A stretch of 64,000 nt of DNA from an uncultured Corynebacterium sp. Its GTDB lineage: Bacteria > Actinomycetota > Actinomycetes > Mycobacteriales > Mycobacteriaceae. The translations under genes and the position numbers were made by a program. Where the stretch lies: contig NZ_CAMXWS010000004.1 of NCBI RefSeq assembly GCF_947253065.1, forward strand, positions 1 through 64,000, read 5' to 3'. Under the pieces are notes generated by a model. The model was given only the letters and a program-made list of their open reading frames with translations, was not told the DNA's origin and searched no databases. Below, one piece after another: positions 8,154 to 16,842 of the stretch; positions within the stretch are counted from its first letter, which is position 1, and the number at the start of each line of letters is the position of its first letter.

Positions 8154-10835
8154 GTGCCCCACGAGATGGACGAAGAGAATAAAGAGGCGGCAACTGCTGC
8201 TGACTCTGCTGTAGATCTCGGCGATGATGCCAGCGAATCTGATGATTCGGGTGAGCTTGGCCGCTCCATCGAAGACGCGCACGAAGCGGCACGCCAAGCT
8301 GGTTTTGGCATTGGTAGCGAAGCGGATGACACCGATCATTCTGGTTGGGCCGCCGCCGGTGAGGTCCCAGACCGCCCTCACGTTTCTTATTCCTTCCTAT
8401 TGGAGGGGCTTCCAGCTGCGCCGGACGTGGAGGAAGTGGAACAGGCAGTTGAATCTCTCGACGGGGTGGAGTGCCGCATTGTTTACCCGCGTTCGACGGC
8501 ATGGATCACCGCGACGGTAGACACGAGCCCGCAGGCGATCATTTCGAAATTCGCGGCGATGGGGGTCACGGCGACAATGTCGGAGACCTCCTTGTTGCGG
8601 TACACAACGCGCACGCAGAGCGCGGAGCACCATGCTCGCCGGAAGCCAATCAAGGACATGCCGAGCCGTATGCGTCGGCAGCGACGTCTGCTTGAGCGTT
8701 CGCTCGACCAGGCACGTCAGGCGGGTTACGGTCAGCGCCGCCAGACGCACAAACAGCACGAAGATGTCTTGTACACCGCGCGCGATCTGGTCACTCCGGC
8801 GCGCATGTGGTTGGCGCTTGTGCTCACTATTCCGGTGTTGGTTTTCGCGTATTTCGAGCCAGCTCAATTTGATGGTTGGCAGTGGGTTTCGCTCGCGTTG
8901 TCCACACCGGTTGTCACGTGGTGCGCGTTGCCTTTCCACCGCGCGATGTTGGGCGGTGTGCGCAGAGGTATCGCGGCCCTTGATGGGGCGAGCTCGGTTG
9001 CTGTGCTCATTGCGTATTTGTGGTCAGCTGCGGTGATCGCATTTGCCCCGACCGGGCACCGTGGGTGGCATTCCGGCTTTTCCTGGTTTGCCACGACTCA
9101 GGGCACAGTGGATGGGCCTGAGCTTTTCCTCGACGTGGCTTGCGGGATTACGTCGTTGTTGCTCATCGGTCGCAGGTTTTCCATCCGGTCGCGCAGCACG
9201 CTTATCGACGAGCTTGCCGACGCCACGCTAGATCCGGAAACCGAGTACACCCGCGTGAACAAACGACGCGGAGGAGCGGACTGCGACGAGGAGAAAATCC
9301 CTGTTTCAGAAATCAACCATGGTGACGACATCAAGGTGTACCGCGGGGAGATCATTCCGGTGGACGGCAAGATCATGGGTGGCCGTGCGATGTTGCGCCC
9401 GGGATTGATCGATGTTCACGAACCAGTGGACGTGAAGGTCGGCTCGTTTGTGTACGCCGGTTCTGTGATTCACGAAGGTGAGATCAAGGTTCGTGCGCAA
9501 AAGACTGGTCACTCGACTCGTTGGCAGGCTGTCCAGACCTGGTTGATGGATGTGGAGCGCCGTCAGCGTTTCGCTTCGATGGAGTACGCCCGTGGTGCGG
9601 CTTTGCTGTTGCCGTTGGCGATGGCTGTGGCATTGTTCAGCTTCATTCTGTGGGGCTTGATTGCACGTGATTACAACGCTGCACTTCGCACAGCCCTTGC
9701 GGTGCTTGCTGGTGTGGCGCCGGCCGCATTGGCTCTTTCGCCAGCGCTGGCTTTGCGCCTTGGTGTTGAATCCGCGGCACGCAACGGCATGCTTGTTCGT
9801 GAGGGCGAGACGCTGCGCAGCCTTGAAGATGTGGACACGGTGGTGTTCAACCGCGTGGGCACGTTGGCGGAGTCGAAGATGTTCGTCGAGTCCGTCACGG
9901 CGCTGGAAGGCGAGAGTGAGGAGATGGTGCTGCGCATCGCTGGTGCGTTGTCCATGGAATACACTCACCCGGCTTCCCGTGCGTTAGTGCATGGTGCCCG
10001 TGAGGCGCGTTCGCAGGCAGACGATAATCCGGCGCTGCCAACGCGCTATGAACTCGTTGCTGTTGAACAGCAGCCGAGTGGTGATGTGACGGGTCGAATC
10101 TCGCTGACTTACGTCGATGAGGAAGGCTGTGAGACCGTCTCTCAGGTCGAGGCGCACCTGTGGCGTCCGGTGAACCTGTCGCATCTGCATGGCCGGTTGG
10201 CTGTGGCGGCCACCTCGGGTGGCACCCCGATCGTTGTTGGCTGGAAGGGCAAGGACCGCGGTGTGGTCACGTTGTTCGATCCTTTCAAGGACGATGCCGA
10301 TGAGGCTGTGACGATGTTGGAATCGCGCGGCATTGAGACGGTCATGCTCACCCGTGATACCTATCCGGTGGCGCGTCGTTTCGCTGATTATTTGGGCATT
10401 TCAACGGTGCTGGCGGGTATTACCAATGACCGTAAGCCGGGTGCGATCCGCAACCTGCGCGCCGGCGGAGCACATGTCGCAATGGTGGGCGATAACACCG
10501 TGATTGATGCGCTGCGGGCAGCGAATATCAGCATGATGTACGCCAGTGCTGATGACATTGATACCGGCCAACGGCGGAAGCGGAAGCTGTCTGCGGTCTT
10601 GCTCCGTGAGGATGTCGCGGCGGTGCCACAGCTGATCGTTCATGCGCAAAGAGTCGGTGCGCTGATTGATCGGAATCAGGCGCTGTCGTGGGGGTACAAC
10701 ATCACGATTCTCGCTGTTGCTGCCGCAGGCGCTATCCCGCCGATCGTTGCGACGGTGCTGATGCTCGGCTCATCAGTGCTCATTGAACTGCTCTCTCAAC
10801 GGGCGCGGCACTTCCCCCGAATCGACCGGTTGTGA
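8154..10835 (+). CDS. P1B-type ATPase homologue lacking all catalytic motifs
   Basis: 893 aa, full length for a heavy-metal P-type ATPase: a degenerate N-terminal HMA-like domain without CxxC (about 80-155), paired membrane segments with the family-like stretch PFHRAMLGGVRRGIAALDGA, an actuator-like domain with GEIIPVDGKI, and a P/N region. The key residues are gone. The CPC metal motif reads APA (522-524). The phosphorylation motif DKTGT reads NRVGT, with Asn at 566. TGES reads DVHE. GDGxNDxP is disrupted after GD at 779-780. The N-domain HP pair (605-606) is kept. The frame is intact, so it looks like a selected pseudo-ATPase and not a decaying gene. GTG start with GAGGTGA upstream. Its role is unknown. 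Confidence 0.88.
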   Translation: MPHEMDEENKEAATAADSAVDLGDDASESDDSGELGRSIEDAHEAARQAGFGIGSEADDTDHSGWAAAGEVPDRPHVSYSFLLEGLPAAPDVEEVEQAVESLDGVECRIVYPRSTAWITATVDTSPQAIISKFAAMGVTATMSETSLLRYTTRTQSAEHHARRKPIKDMPSRMRRQRRLLERSLDQARQAGYGQRRQTHKQHEDVLYTARDLVTPARMWLALVLTIPVLVFAYFEPAQFDGWQWVSLALSTPVVTWCALPFHRAMLGGVRRGIAALDGASSVAVLIAYLWSAAVIAFAPTGHRGWHSGFSWFATTQGTVDGPELFLDVACGITSLLLIGRRFSIRSRSTLIDELADATLDPETEYTRVNKRRGGADCDEEKIPVSEINHGDDIKVYRGEIIPVDGKIMGGRAMLRPGLIDVHEPVDVKVGSFVYAGSVIHEGEIKVRAQKTGHSTRWQAVQTWLMDVERRQRFASMEYARGAALLLPLAMAVALFSFILWGLIARDYNAALRTALAVLAGVAPAALALSPALALRLGVESAARNGMLVREGETLRSLEDVDTVVFNRVGTLAESKMFVESVTALEGESEEMVLRIAGALSMEYTHPASRALVHGAREARSQADDNPALPTRYELVAVEQQPSGDVTGRISLTYVDEEGCETVSQVEAHLWRPVNLSHLHGRLAVAATSGGTPIVVGWKGKDRGVVTLFDPFKDDADEAVTMLESRGIETVMLTRDTYPVARRFADYLGISTVLAGITNDRKPGAIRNLRAGGAHVAMVGDNTVIDALRAANISMMYASADDIDTGQRRKRKLSAVLLREDVAAVPQLIVHAQRVGALIDRNQALSWGYNITILAVAAAGAIPPIVATVLMLGSSVLIELLSQRARHFPRIDRL

Positions 10836-10868
10836 CACCTGTGGCCTGTATGGGCCACAATGGACAGC

Positions 10869-11918
10869 ATGACTCGACGTGAGCTGAATCAAGCCCCCAT
10901 TGTGGAGGCCGCTTTGGGCCGTACACCGTCGCGAACCCCCGTGTGGTTCATGCGACAAGCTGGCCGATCCTTGCCCGAATACCGCGAAGTGCGTGAGGGC
11001 ATTGCCATGCTCGACTCGTGCTTCATGCCGGAGCTGCTCGCGGAGATCACGCTACAGCCAGTCCGGCGCCATGATGTCGATGCGGCGATCTTGTTTTCCG
11101 ATATTGTCGTGCCGCTCAAGGCTGCTGGTGTTGATGTAGAGATCGTCCCGGGCCGTGGCCCGGTGATGGGCGAGGCGATCCGCACGAAGGAAGATGTGGC
11201 TAATTTGCCGATTCTTGACCATGAGGTCGAAGAAGTCGCACAGGGCATTGGCCACATTCTGGATGAGTTGAGTGATACTCAGGCCCTCATCGGTTTCGTT
11301 GGTGCACCCTTCACTTTGGCCAGCTATCTCGTTGAGGGTGGGCCGAGCAAGAACCATGAGAAGACCAAGGCCATGATGCACGGTGATCCGGAGACGTGGC
11401 ATGAGCTCATGCGTCGCCTGGTGCCCACGATCACCGCGTTTTTGCGTACGCAGGTCGAAGCTGGCATTGATGCGATGCAGCTGTTTGATTCCTGGGCTGG
11501 TTTCCTTACGGAGGCGGACTACCGCCGCCACGTGCTGCCGTATTCCACGGAGATCCTGGAAACAGTTGCTGGTGAGATCCCGCGTATCCACTTCGGTGTC
11601 GCTACCGGTGAATTGCTCGGTGCGATGTCGGAGGCTGGCAGCGAAGTAATGGGTGTGGATTGGCGCGTGCCGTTGGATAAGGCAGCTGAGCGCTTTGCAT
11701 CCCCACGTGTTCTGCAGGGCAACCTGGACCCAGCATTGCTGTTCGCGGGCGAGGACATCGTGCGTGAGGAAGTCACCCGCATCAAGGCCGAGGCTGCCCG
11801 CGCAGTGGCTGCAGGCACCGCCACGGGCCACATTTTCAACCTAGGCCACGGCGTGCTGCCGACCACTGATGCCGAGGCGATCACCGAGGCAGTGCGCATC
11901 ATTCACGAGGAGAGCTAA
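10869..11918 (+). CDS. hemE: Uroporphyrinogen decarboxylase
   Basis: 349 aa cytosolic enzyme that converts uroporphyrinogen III to coproporphyrinogen III. The signature PVWFMRQAGRSLPEYR is near residue 25, the second signature is GFVGAPFTLASYLVEGG, and FNLGHGVLP lies near the C-terminus. ATG 10869 is preferred over ATG 10860 because CACAAT (10856-10861) is a -10 box exactly 7 bases upstream. TAATG overlap with hemY. Confidence 0.96.
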   Translation: MTRRELNQAPIVEAALGRTPSRTPVWFMRQAGRSLPEYREVREGIAMLDSCFMPELLAEITLQPVRRHDVDAAILFSDIVVPLKAAGVDVEIVPGRGPVMGEAIRTKEDVANLPILDHEVEEVAQGIGHILDELSDTQALIGFVGAPFTLASYLVEGGPSKNHEKTKAMMHGDPETWHELMRRLVPTITAFLRTQVEAGIDAMQLFDSWAGFLTEADYRRHVLPYSTEILETVAGEIPRIHFGVATGELLGAMSEAGSEVMGVDWRVPLDKAAERFASPRVLQGNLDPALLFAGEDIVREEVTRIKAEAARAVAAGTATGHIFNLGHGVLPTTDAEAITEAVRIIHEES

Positions 11919-13342
11919 TGAATATCGCCATCATCGGCGCAGGCTTGGCTGGTCTGACCGTCGCCTATGAGCTCCGTAACGCTGCGAACATGCACGTGGA
12001 CGTCTACGAGGCCACCGACCGGATTGGCGGCAAGCTCCACACCGTCGCTTTCGAGGGCGGCCCGACGGATATGGGTGCGGAAGCATTCATGGCCCGCCGC
12101 AAGGATGCAGTCGATTTCTTCACGGAGCTCGGCCTGGGCGATTCGCTAGTTGAGCCTTCTGGTCTTCGTTCGCTCGTCTGGGTCGACGGGAAGGCACAGT
12201 CGTTGCCGACCGGCGGCGTCATGGGCATTCCGGGAGAATCAGCGACGGTCGCGCACCTCGTTTCAGAACAAACAGCGAAGCTTATCGACGACGAAGCTAA
12301 CCGCCCCGGCTTCACTTGGCCCGAAGATGGCGATCTGAATGTCGGCGCGCTTGTGCGTGAGCGTTACGGCGATGATGTGGTGGACAATGTCGTCTCTGCC
12401 TTGCTGGGCGGGGTGTATTCGTGCACGGCTGATGATCTCGGTGTGCGTGCCACGATCCCCCAACTCGCTGCTGAATTTGATCGACTCGCGGCCAAGAATC
12501 CCGAGCGAACCGTTCACCTGTCCACTGCCGTGCGCAACCTCGAGGCACAACGCAAAGAGCTGCCCACCGGCCACGGTGCGGTATTCAACGCGTTCCGTGA
12601 TGGCTACCAAGAGGTCTACGAGACTCTCGCGGAGAAGTCCGGGGCAGATATCTACATCGATGCTTTTGTCTCCGGGATCCAGCGCGCTGAATCCAAAGAC
12701 AGCAAGGACGACAACAGTGGGGCGACCACCGGCTTCCGCCTCAAGGGTGGGGAGGACAAAGTCTATGACCATGTTGTCCTCGCTGTTCCCGCACCGACCG
12801 CCGCGCTGTTGCTCAAGCAGATCGCGCCGGAGACAGCACAGAGCTTGTCGGGCATAAAGCTGGCTAATTCCGTGGTGGTGGGCATGCGCTTTGCCACCGA
12901 TGAGGGCCTGCCACAGAATTCTGGCGTTCTCGTCGCCACTGGGGCAGATGATGTGAAGGCGAAGGCCTTCACGTTCTCCTCCCGCAAATGGCCACACCTG
13001 GCTGAGCGTGGTGGCGCGCTCGTCCGTGCTAGCTTCGGTCGCTTCGGCGACGATATTGCAATCCGTGCTGATGAGGATGACTTGGTGGACTGGGCGCTCG
13101 ATGACCTTGCCACCATCACCGGTTTTGATGGCCGCGAAGCGGGTCTGGAAGAGATCTACGTCCAGCGCTGGTTTGGCGGGTTGCCGCGCTTTGATGAGAA
13201 GCATGTGGAAACGGTGGCGGACGTCGATAAGCAACTTGCTTCCCTCGACGGCATTTCCGCAACGGGTGCGTGGGCCGGTGGCGTCGGCGTGCCCGCTGTG
13301 ATCGCGCATGCGCGCAAGGTGGCCCAAGAGCTGGCGCGGTGA
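11918..13342 (+). CDS. hemY: Coproporphyrinogen III / protoporphyrinogen oxidase
   Basis: 474 aa FAD-dependent oxidase with an N-terminal Rossmann motif IIGAGLAGLTVAYELR, the FAD-linked R-I-G-G-K segment, and a C-terminal GISATGAWAGGVGVPAVIAHA FAD-binding stretch. In actinobacteria this enzyme normally oxidises coproporphyrinogen III to coproporphyrin III in the coproporphyrin-dependent branch (name cgoX). The partners hemH and hemQ are not in this window. It starts one base into the hemE stop, so the two are coupled. Confidence 0.93.
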   Translation: MNIAIIGAGLAGLTVAYELRNAANMHVDVYEATDRIGGKLHTVAFEGGPTDMGAEAFMARRKDAVDFFTELGLGDSLVEPSGLRSLVWVDGKAQSLPTGGVMGIPGESATVAHLVSEQTAKLIDDEANRPGFTWPEDGDLNVGALVRERYGDDVVDNVVSALLGGVYSCTADDLGVRATIPQLAAEFDRLAAKNPERTVHLSTAVRNLEAQRKELPTGHGAVFNAFRDGYQEVYETLAEKSGADIYIDAFVSGIQRAESKDSKDDNSGATTGFRLKGGEDKVYDHVVLAVPAPTAALLLKQIAPETAQSLSGIKLANSVVVGMRFATDEGLPQNSGVLVATGADDVKAKAFTFSSRKWPHLAERGGALVRASFGRFGDDIAIRADEDDLVDWALDDLATITGFDGREAGLEEIYVQRWFGGLPRFDEKHVETVADVDKQLASLDGISATGAWAGGVGVPAVIAHARKVAQELAR

Positions 13343-13377
13343 CATTCGTCGTTGTTCACGCGGTAGGTTAAGAAACC

Positions 13378-14130
13378 ATGTCGCATGACAATGACAAGAT
13401 TGACGCGAACCAGCCCGGCGTGGACAACGAGCCCACCGCCAACGAAGCTGAGCGCGAATGGTGGGAAGAGCCCGGCATGCCGTGGAATTCCAAACCGACC
13501 AAGGAAGACTATTGGTGCCTTGGTTGGATTGGTTTTGTCGGCTTGTTCGGAATGGCCCTGATCCCGCTGCGTGCGTGGCTGCTGGGTCTGGATCCGCCGA
13601 TCTTGTTGGCGTTGACCGGTTCCCGTATCGGTGCGGCCTCCACCGGCGCTCTCGCTGCAGTGGGGGAGGCATCCGGCTGGCTTTGGTACGTGCTCATCGG
13701 TTCGCTGGTGGCCATCAAATTCGACTGGGTCTATTGGTGGGCAGGCAAGCTGTGGGGCCGTGGCATCTTGGATGTGCAAGCGCAGAATTCGAAGCGCACA
13801 GCAAAGAACTTCGAACGGGTGGAAGGTTGGTTCCACAAACTCGGTTGGCTGGCGATTTTCTTTGCCTACCTGCCTATTCCGCTGCCCATCAAGTTTGTTG
13901 TGCTCGTGCTCACCGGTGCCACTGGAATGTCGTGGCAGAAGATGATGGTGTTGGACTTCCTGTCCAAGACGGCGTGGACGCTGCTGTACTTCTGGCTCGG
14001 CTGGATGATTGGCGAGCCAGTCGTTTATGTCCTTGAGCAGTACGCCAAGATCGCCAACTGGATCGCGATCGGGCTGCTGGTGGTCATCTTCGTCGGCGTG
14101 TTCCGCCGCCAGGCGAAGAATGCGAACTAG
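13378..14130 (+). CDS. DedA/VTT-domain membrane protein
   Basis: 250 aa integral membrane protein with an acidic N-terminus, then about five hydrophobic segments. It has the DedA/SNARE-associated layout, with a KFDWVYWWAGKLWGRG loop like the family's G-x-x-x-W-x-G-R region and the basic tail FRRQAKNAN. DedA proteins act as undecaprenyl-phosphate or phospholipid transporters in several bacteria; the substrate here is unknown. It follows hemY by 35 bases and is convergent with galK. Confidence 0.75.
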   Translation: MSHDNDKIDANQPGVDNEPTANEAEREWWEEPGMPWNSKPTKEDYWCLGWIGFVGLFGMALIPLRAWLLGLDPPILLALTGSRIGAASTGALAAVGEASGWLWYVLIGSLVAIKFDWVYWWAGKLWGRGILDVQAQNSKRTAKNFERVEGWFHKLGWLAIFFAYLPIPLPIKFVVLVLTGATGMSWQKMMVLDFLSKTAWTLLYFWLGWMIGEPVVYVLEQYAKIANWIAIGLLVVIFVGVFRRQAKNAN

Positions 14131-14158
14131 GTAGCAGCGCCGATCGCGATCGGGCGAA

Positions 14159-15385
14159 CTACACCTTCCGGGCACCGTCCTGGGCGCTCGTGGCGTAGAT
14201 CGCGGGGGTGGGGAAACCGCCTTTATCGGTGGCTTCAATGATCGCGGTGGCGATCGCTTCAGCCCGGTCTGCGGGGCACAGAGCGATGGTGGAACCACCG
14301 AATCCACCACCAGTGATACGGGCACCGACAGCACCAGCAGCACGTGCTGCACGCACGGCTGTTTCAAGTGCATCCGGGACGATCTCATAATCATCACGCA
14401 AAGACGCGTGACTGTCGTTCATCAGACGACCGAAGTGTTCGATATCCCCGGCCTTGAGCGCTTCCACCGCTTCGATGGTGCGTGCGGTTTCGGAATGGAC
14501 GTGGCGCACACGGCGGCGCACCACCTCCGGATCATTACCCAGGGCATCTTCGGGGTGATCAGTTGTCCAGGTGACTGCCCGCTCAACAATGTCATTTTCA
14601 CGGAAGGTGCAGGACAGAGCGGCTGCGGTGGCGTCGATAAGCCCGCGGCGTGAACTGTACTCGCCGGTGGCGTGGGAGTGCTCGACGCGGCTATCCACGA
14701 CGAGCAAGGTGTAGCCCTCAAGATCGCAGGGGACCTGCTCGTGCGTGTTTTCCAGGAAGTCCAGGGCGAGTGCGAAGCCAGCGCGTCCACGCACGACTGC
14801 ATTTTGGTCCAGCCCGCCAGTATTGGCGCCGACGTAGAAATTCTCCGCGCGCATCGTCGCGGCAATGAGATCCTCGTCGCTGGTGCCCAGCTCATAGAGA
14901 TCACGCGCAGCCACGCCGACTGCGCACTCGAGCGCGGCGGAACTGGACAGCCCGGAACCGAGCGGAACATCGGAAACGACCGCGAGATCCATGCCGCCCG
15001 CGCCGAGCGCGTGAACGGTGCCGGCGATATAGCCCCGCCAATCTGGCAAGATGCCTGGCTGCGCATCCGTAGCATTCACTGCCGCGTCGAGGTCCGCGAG
15101 GGGGACAGAGGCATCCAGCAGCTCCCCATTCGGTGACTGGGAGAGCATGCGCAAAACACCGTCGTCACGCTTCCGTGCTGCGACCGCCGTTGCCATAGTG
15201 GTGGCAAACGGCAAACAGACACCAAAGGCATAGTCGACGTGATCACCAATCAGATTCACACGGCCAGGGGCGAGCCAGGTGCCCACCGACTCAGAAGAAG
15301 CAGCGGTATCAGGGGTGTGTGCAGTGAGGAATTCGCGTGCCGCCGCGGCGAGCTCTTCCGGCGAGCGAGTAGCAGAAACGATCAT
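14159..15385 (-). CDS. galK: Galactokinase
   Basis: 408 aa GHMP kinase that phosphorylates galactose to galactose-1-phosphate in the Leloir pathway. It carries the galactokinase signature GRVNLIGDHVDYAFG, the ATP-binding PLGSGLSSSAALECAVGVA, and the C-terminal ARITGGGFGGSTIAL. The start is ATG 15385, whose codon overlaps the galT stop (ATGA). A copy of the CGTCGATAAGC word lies inside at 14632-14642. Confidence 0.96.
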   Translation of the reverse strand: MIVSATRSPEELAAAAREFLTAHTPDTAASSESVGTWLAPGRVNLIGDHVDYAFGVCLPFATTMATAVAARKRDDGVLRMLSQSPNGELLDASVPLADLDAAVNATDAQPGILPDWRGYIAGTVHALGAGGMDLAVVSDVPLGSGLSSSAALECAVGVAARDLYELGTSDEDLIAATMRAENFYVGANTGGLDQNAVVRGRAGFALALDFLENTHEQVPCDLEGYTLLVVDSRVEHSHATGEYSSRRGLIDATAAALSCTFRENDIVERAVTWTTDHPEDALGNDPEVVRRRVRHVHSETARTIEAVEALKAGDIEHFGRLMNDSHASLRDDYEIVPDALETAVRAARAAGAVGARITGGGFGGSTIALCPADRAEAIATAIIEATDKGGFPTPAIYATSAQDGARKV

Positions 15386-16491
15386 GCGTAATGCTCCTTG
15401 ATGGTGGATGCGATGGTTTCCGGAGTGGTGTCGTTGATCCACACACTCATGCCGGATTCGCTTCCGGCGAGGAACTTCATGCGATTCGGTGATCGCATCA
15501 ACGAGAACAACTGCAGGTGGAAACGACCATCAGTTGGCGCATCCACCGGGGCCTGGTTCCACGCCGCGATATACGGGGTGCGCTCCACGCCCTCGAAGAA
15601 GTGATCAACAGCGGCGAAGAGCTTGTGGCAGATCGCTGCCAGGTCATCGCGTTCCTCATCGTTAAGTGCTGCGAAATCCGGGACGGCACGCTTTGCCATC
15701 ACCATGACCTCCAGCGGCCACTTGGCGCCGGCGGGTGTGAAGACAAGGAAGTGCTCAGAATCCTCAATCACGCGGGTAGCGGCGCGCTGCTCGGCGGCGA
15801 TAATGTCGTCGAAAAGCTCGTGGCCGTGTTGCTCACGGTGACTGGCGGCGCGCCGGGCAATTGCAGCGGTGCGGGGTGGAACGAACGGGTAGGAATAAAT
15901 CTGCCCATGCGGGTGGTGCAAGGTCACACCGATTTCTTCGCCACGGTTCTCAAAGGGGAACACGGCCTTTACCTCGTCGATCGCGGAAAGCTCCGCGGTA
16001 CGGTGAGCCCAGACGTCGATGAGGGCGCGCTTGCGCTCCAACGACAGATCCTTAAACGAGCCATCAGCATCAGGGGTGAAGCAGACGACCTCGCAGCGGG
16101 CGAGTGCTGGTGCACGCTCGAAAAGGTCCTCGCCGTCAACACGCAGATCAACATCCTCGCTGATCGTCTGGTGCATGCTGAGTGAAGGGAACCGGTTCTC
16201 AAACACCACTACCTGGTAATCCGCCTCCGGGATCTCACTCGGCTTTTGGCCCGGACGCGTCGGCGCCAACGGGTCCTCATTTGCCGGTGGGAGGAACGTG
16301 CGGTTCTGGCGGTGCGCTGCGTAGATTGCCCACTCACCGGTCAACGGGTCGCGGCGCATCCACGATTCAGTCTCCACCACCGGCAGGCCACGCTCATCGG
16401 CGGCGGTGCGGTCCGGGGTGCCGGGCTCGTCGAAGTAGATGAGCTCGCGGCCATCCGACAGATTCGTGCGAGTGATCTTGAGATCGGTCAT
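15382..16491 (-). CDS. galT: Galactose-1-phosphate uridylyltransferase
   Basis: 369 aa enzyme that exchanges UMP between UDP-glucose and galactose-1-phosphate. The active-site H-P-H motif is in GVTLHHPHGQIYSYPFVPPR, and the N-terminal DPLTGEWAIYAAHRQNRTF is typical. The frame is open further upstream, but ATG 16491 begins the conserved protein. Its stop overlaps galK, and the small membrane protein gene ends 4 bases upstream. Confidence 0.96.
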   Translation of the reverse strand: MTDLKITRTNLSDGRELIYFDEPGTPDRTAADERGLPVVETESWMRRDPLTGEWAIYAAHRQNRTFLPPANEDPLAPTRPGQKPSEIPEADYQVVVFENRFPSLSMHQTISEDVDLRVDGEDLFERAPALARCEVVCFTPDADGSFKDLSLERKRALIDVWAHRTAELSAIDEVKAVFPFENRGEEIGVTLHHPHGQIYSYPFVPPRTAAIARRAASHREQHGHELFDDIIAAEQRAATRVIEDSEHFLVFTPAGAKWPLEVMVMAKRAVPDFAALNDEERDDLAAICHKLFAAVDHFFEGVERTPYIAAWNQAPVDAPTDGRFHLQLFSLMRSPNRMKFLAGSESGMSVWINDTTPETIASTIKEHYA

Positions 16492-16495
16492 GTGC

Positions 16496-16792
16496 TTAAG
16501 CGGCTTCCAGAGTCTCGGGGTTGAAAACAATCGGGCGCAGCCGTGCCCACGCGAAGAAAACCACGGCGGCAACGGCCAAAGCGATGCCCACCCACAGGTT
16601 ATCGGCGGAATCCTTCGCGGCGCCGGTGTCAGCATTGACGCCCGGGTCCAGAACAAACGAACAAATGATGAGCACCAGGCCATAGATGGCCAGCAGAGCA
16701 GCGATGACATTGCGGATATCAAATGCTGCGGTGGCTGCCTTCGGCTTCGGCTCCTGTGCGGGATTTTGTCCCTGAGAATGTGCAGTAGTCAT
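16496..16792 (-). CDS. Small two-helix membrane protein linked to SSS symporter
   Basis: 98 aa with a Gln/Pro/Lys-rich N-terminus, two hydrophobic segments (VIAALLAIYGLVLIICSFVL and WVGIALAVAAVVFFAWARL) and a short tail. It lies between the symporter and galT in the same operon. Small partners of this shape accompany SSS transporters in several actinobacteria, so an accessory role in galactose uptake is a reasonable inference, not shown. Confidence 0.75.
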   Translation of the reverse strand: MTTAHSQGQNPAQEPKPKAATAAFDIRNVIAALLAIYGLVLIICSFVLDPGVNADTGAAKDSADNLWVGIALAVAAVVFFAWARLRPIVFNPETLEAA

Positions 16793-16842
16793 GTGAATCA
16801 GATCCTTAAATTGATCGAGAATCAGTGGCCGACATCAGCCGT

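Noticed and set aside
8154..10835. Calling the P-type ATPase homologue a pseudogene
   Set aside because: The frame is uninterrupted at full length with a good ribosome-binding site and keeps fold-specific motifs; only catalytic residues are lost.
14140..14153. Perfect 14-bp palindrome CCGATCGCGATCGG between the DedA-like gene and galK
   Set aside because: No loop or T-run for a terminator and no promoter nearby; such GC-rich palindromes occur by chance in this composition.
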